From: Alphaproteobacteria bacterium
Lineage (GTDB): Bacteria > Pseudomonadota > Alphaproteobacteria > Rhizobiales > CAJQND01
Direction of reading: 5' to 3'
Assembly: GCA_024227565.1 (NCBI GenBank)
Contig: JAAEUE010000218.1
Coordinates: 1-62,507 of the forward strand
Length of the DNA stretch: 62,507 bases
In this document: positions 62,383 to 62,507 of the stretch, in pieces
Position numbering within the stretch: position 1 is the stretch's first letter
How the letters are laid out: each line of letters starts with the position of its first letter
Notes under the pieces: model-generated
Databases searched by the model: none
What the model saw: only the letters and a program-made list of their open reading frames with translations
Told to the model about the DNA's origin: nothing
Made by a program: the position numbers and the translations under genes

Positions 62383-62507
62383 GGTTGGTTCACGATACAA
62401 GTGCAACACCCTAGACTGGGTGCTGCTATGGGACATTGTTATTCACATCTTTCGTTGAGCGAGCGGATCGAGATTTATCATCTGCACGCCAACCATTCAT
62501 CTGTGCG
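62381..62507 (+). mobile_element. IS30-family insertion sequence, left part only
   Basis: The sequence changes at about 62381 from the dispersed repeat into GGTTGGTTCACGATACAAGT and GCAACACCCTAGACTGGG, then a transposase start. It continues beyond the window. The exact left inverted-repeat end is not determined. Confidence 0.7.
62428..62507 (+). CDS. IS30-family transposase, N-terminal fragment at window edge
   Basis: From the ATG at 62428 the frame reads MGHCYSHLSLSERIEIYHL and continues to the window end (26 codons). The YSHLSLSERIEI pattern is the N-terminal helix-turn-helix opening of IS30-family DDE transposases (compare the typical YxHLTLEER). It is truncated only by the window boundary. 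The following catalytic domain is not visible. Confidence 0.72.
   Translation, partial: MGHCYSHLSLSERIEIYHLHANHSSV

Overview
The window reads as chromosomal DNA from a GC-rich alphaproteobacterium that can probably denitrify. The evidence is alphaproteobacterial gene styles (a fused indolepyruvate:ferredoxin oxidoreductase, a GTTC-N7-GTTC LexA box, ruvCAB-ybgC close to tolQRAB-pal) and a cytochrome cd1 nitrite reductase gene with twin FNR/Nnr-type boxes. I cannot assign a genus. No rRNA, tRNA or CRISPR was recognised.

Region 1 (1-15300): an unusual ClC-family protein overlapping an orphan polyamine-type binding protein; two methyltransferases; a DUF3291 protein; the divergent nirXI/nirS denitrification locus without heme d1 synthesis genes; a RidA protein; a decayed SPW-type membrane gene cut by a dispersed repeat; a nitroreductase-marR operon with two matching palindromes at its promoter; and a saccharopine-dehydrogenase-like gene. 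Region 2 (15300-25800) is core housekeeping: ruvC, a LexA box, ruvAB, ybgC, then tolQRAB-pal. A divergent MocR regulator / flavin-oxidase pair sits between ybgC and tolQ. A thioredoxin-fold protein and a small exported protein follow.

Region 3 (25800-41800) is an accessory catabolic stretch: copper amine oxidase, two kinds of non-heme iron dioxygenase, a FAD amine/amino-acid oxidase, OsmC, two exported cyclase-family proteins flanking an MFS transporter and a class III aminotransferase, two small proteins ending in a strong terminator, a DMT exporter and a DUF3604 protein. Its logic fits oxidation of amines or amino acids, but the substrate is unknown. Region 4 (41900-54160) is a co-directional run: 2-oxoacid (aryl-pyruvate) oxidoreductase, long-chain-type acyl-CoA ligase, a complete Liv-type ABC importer and a phenylacetate-CoA-ligase-like protein. 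It looks like an import and CoA-activation pathway for an aromatic or branched carboxylic acid.

Region 5 (54190-62507) has two paralogous RTX proteins built from the same modules. They share a TTACC-N4-GGTAA inverted repeat at almost the same distance upstream of each start. Divergent from them is an ECF sigma factor gene abutting a membrane-anchored von Willebrand A protein. The window ends inside an IS30-type transposase gene that has interrupted a copy of the dispersed repeat. That repeat, about 95-100 bp and doubly palindromic, occurs at least five times between genes and is the main non-coding structure here.
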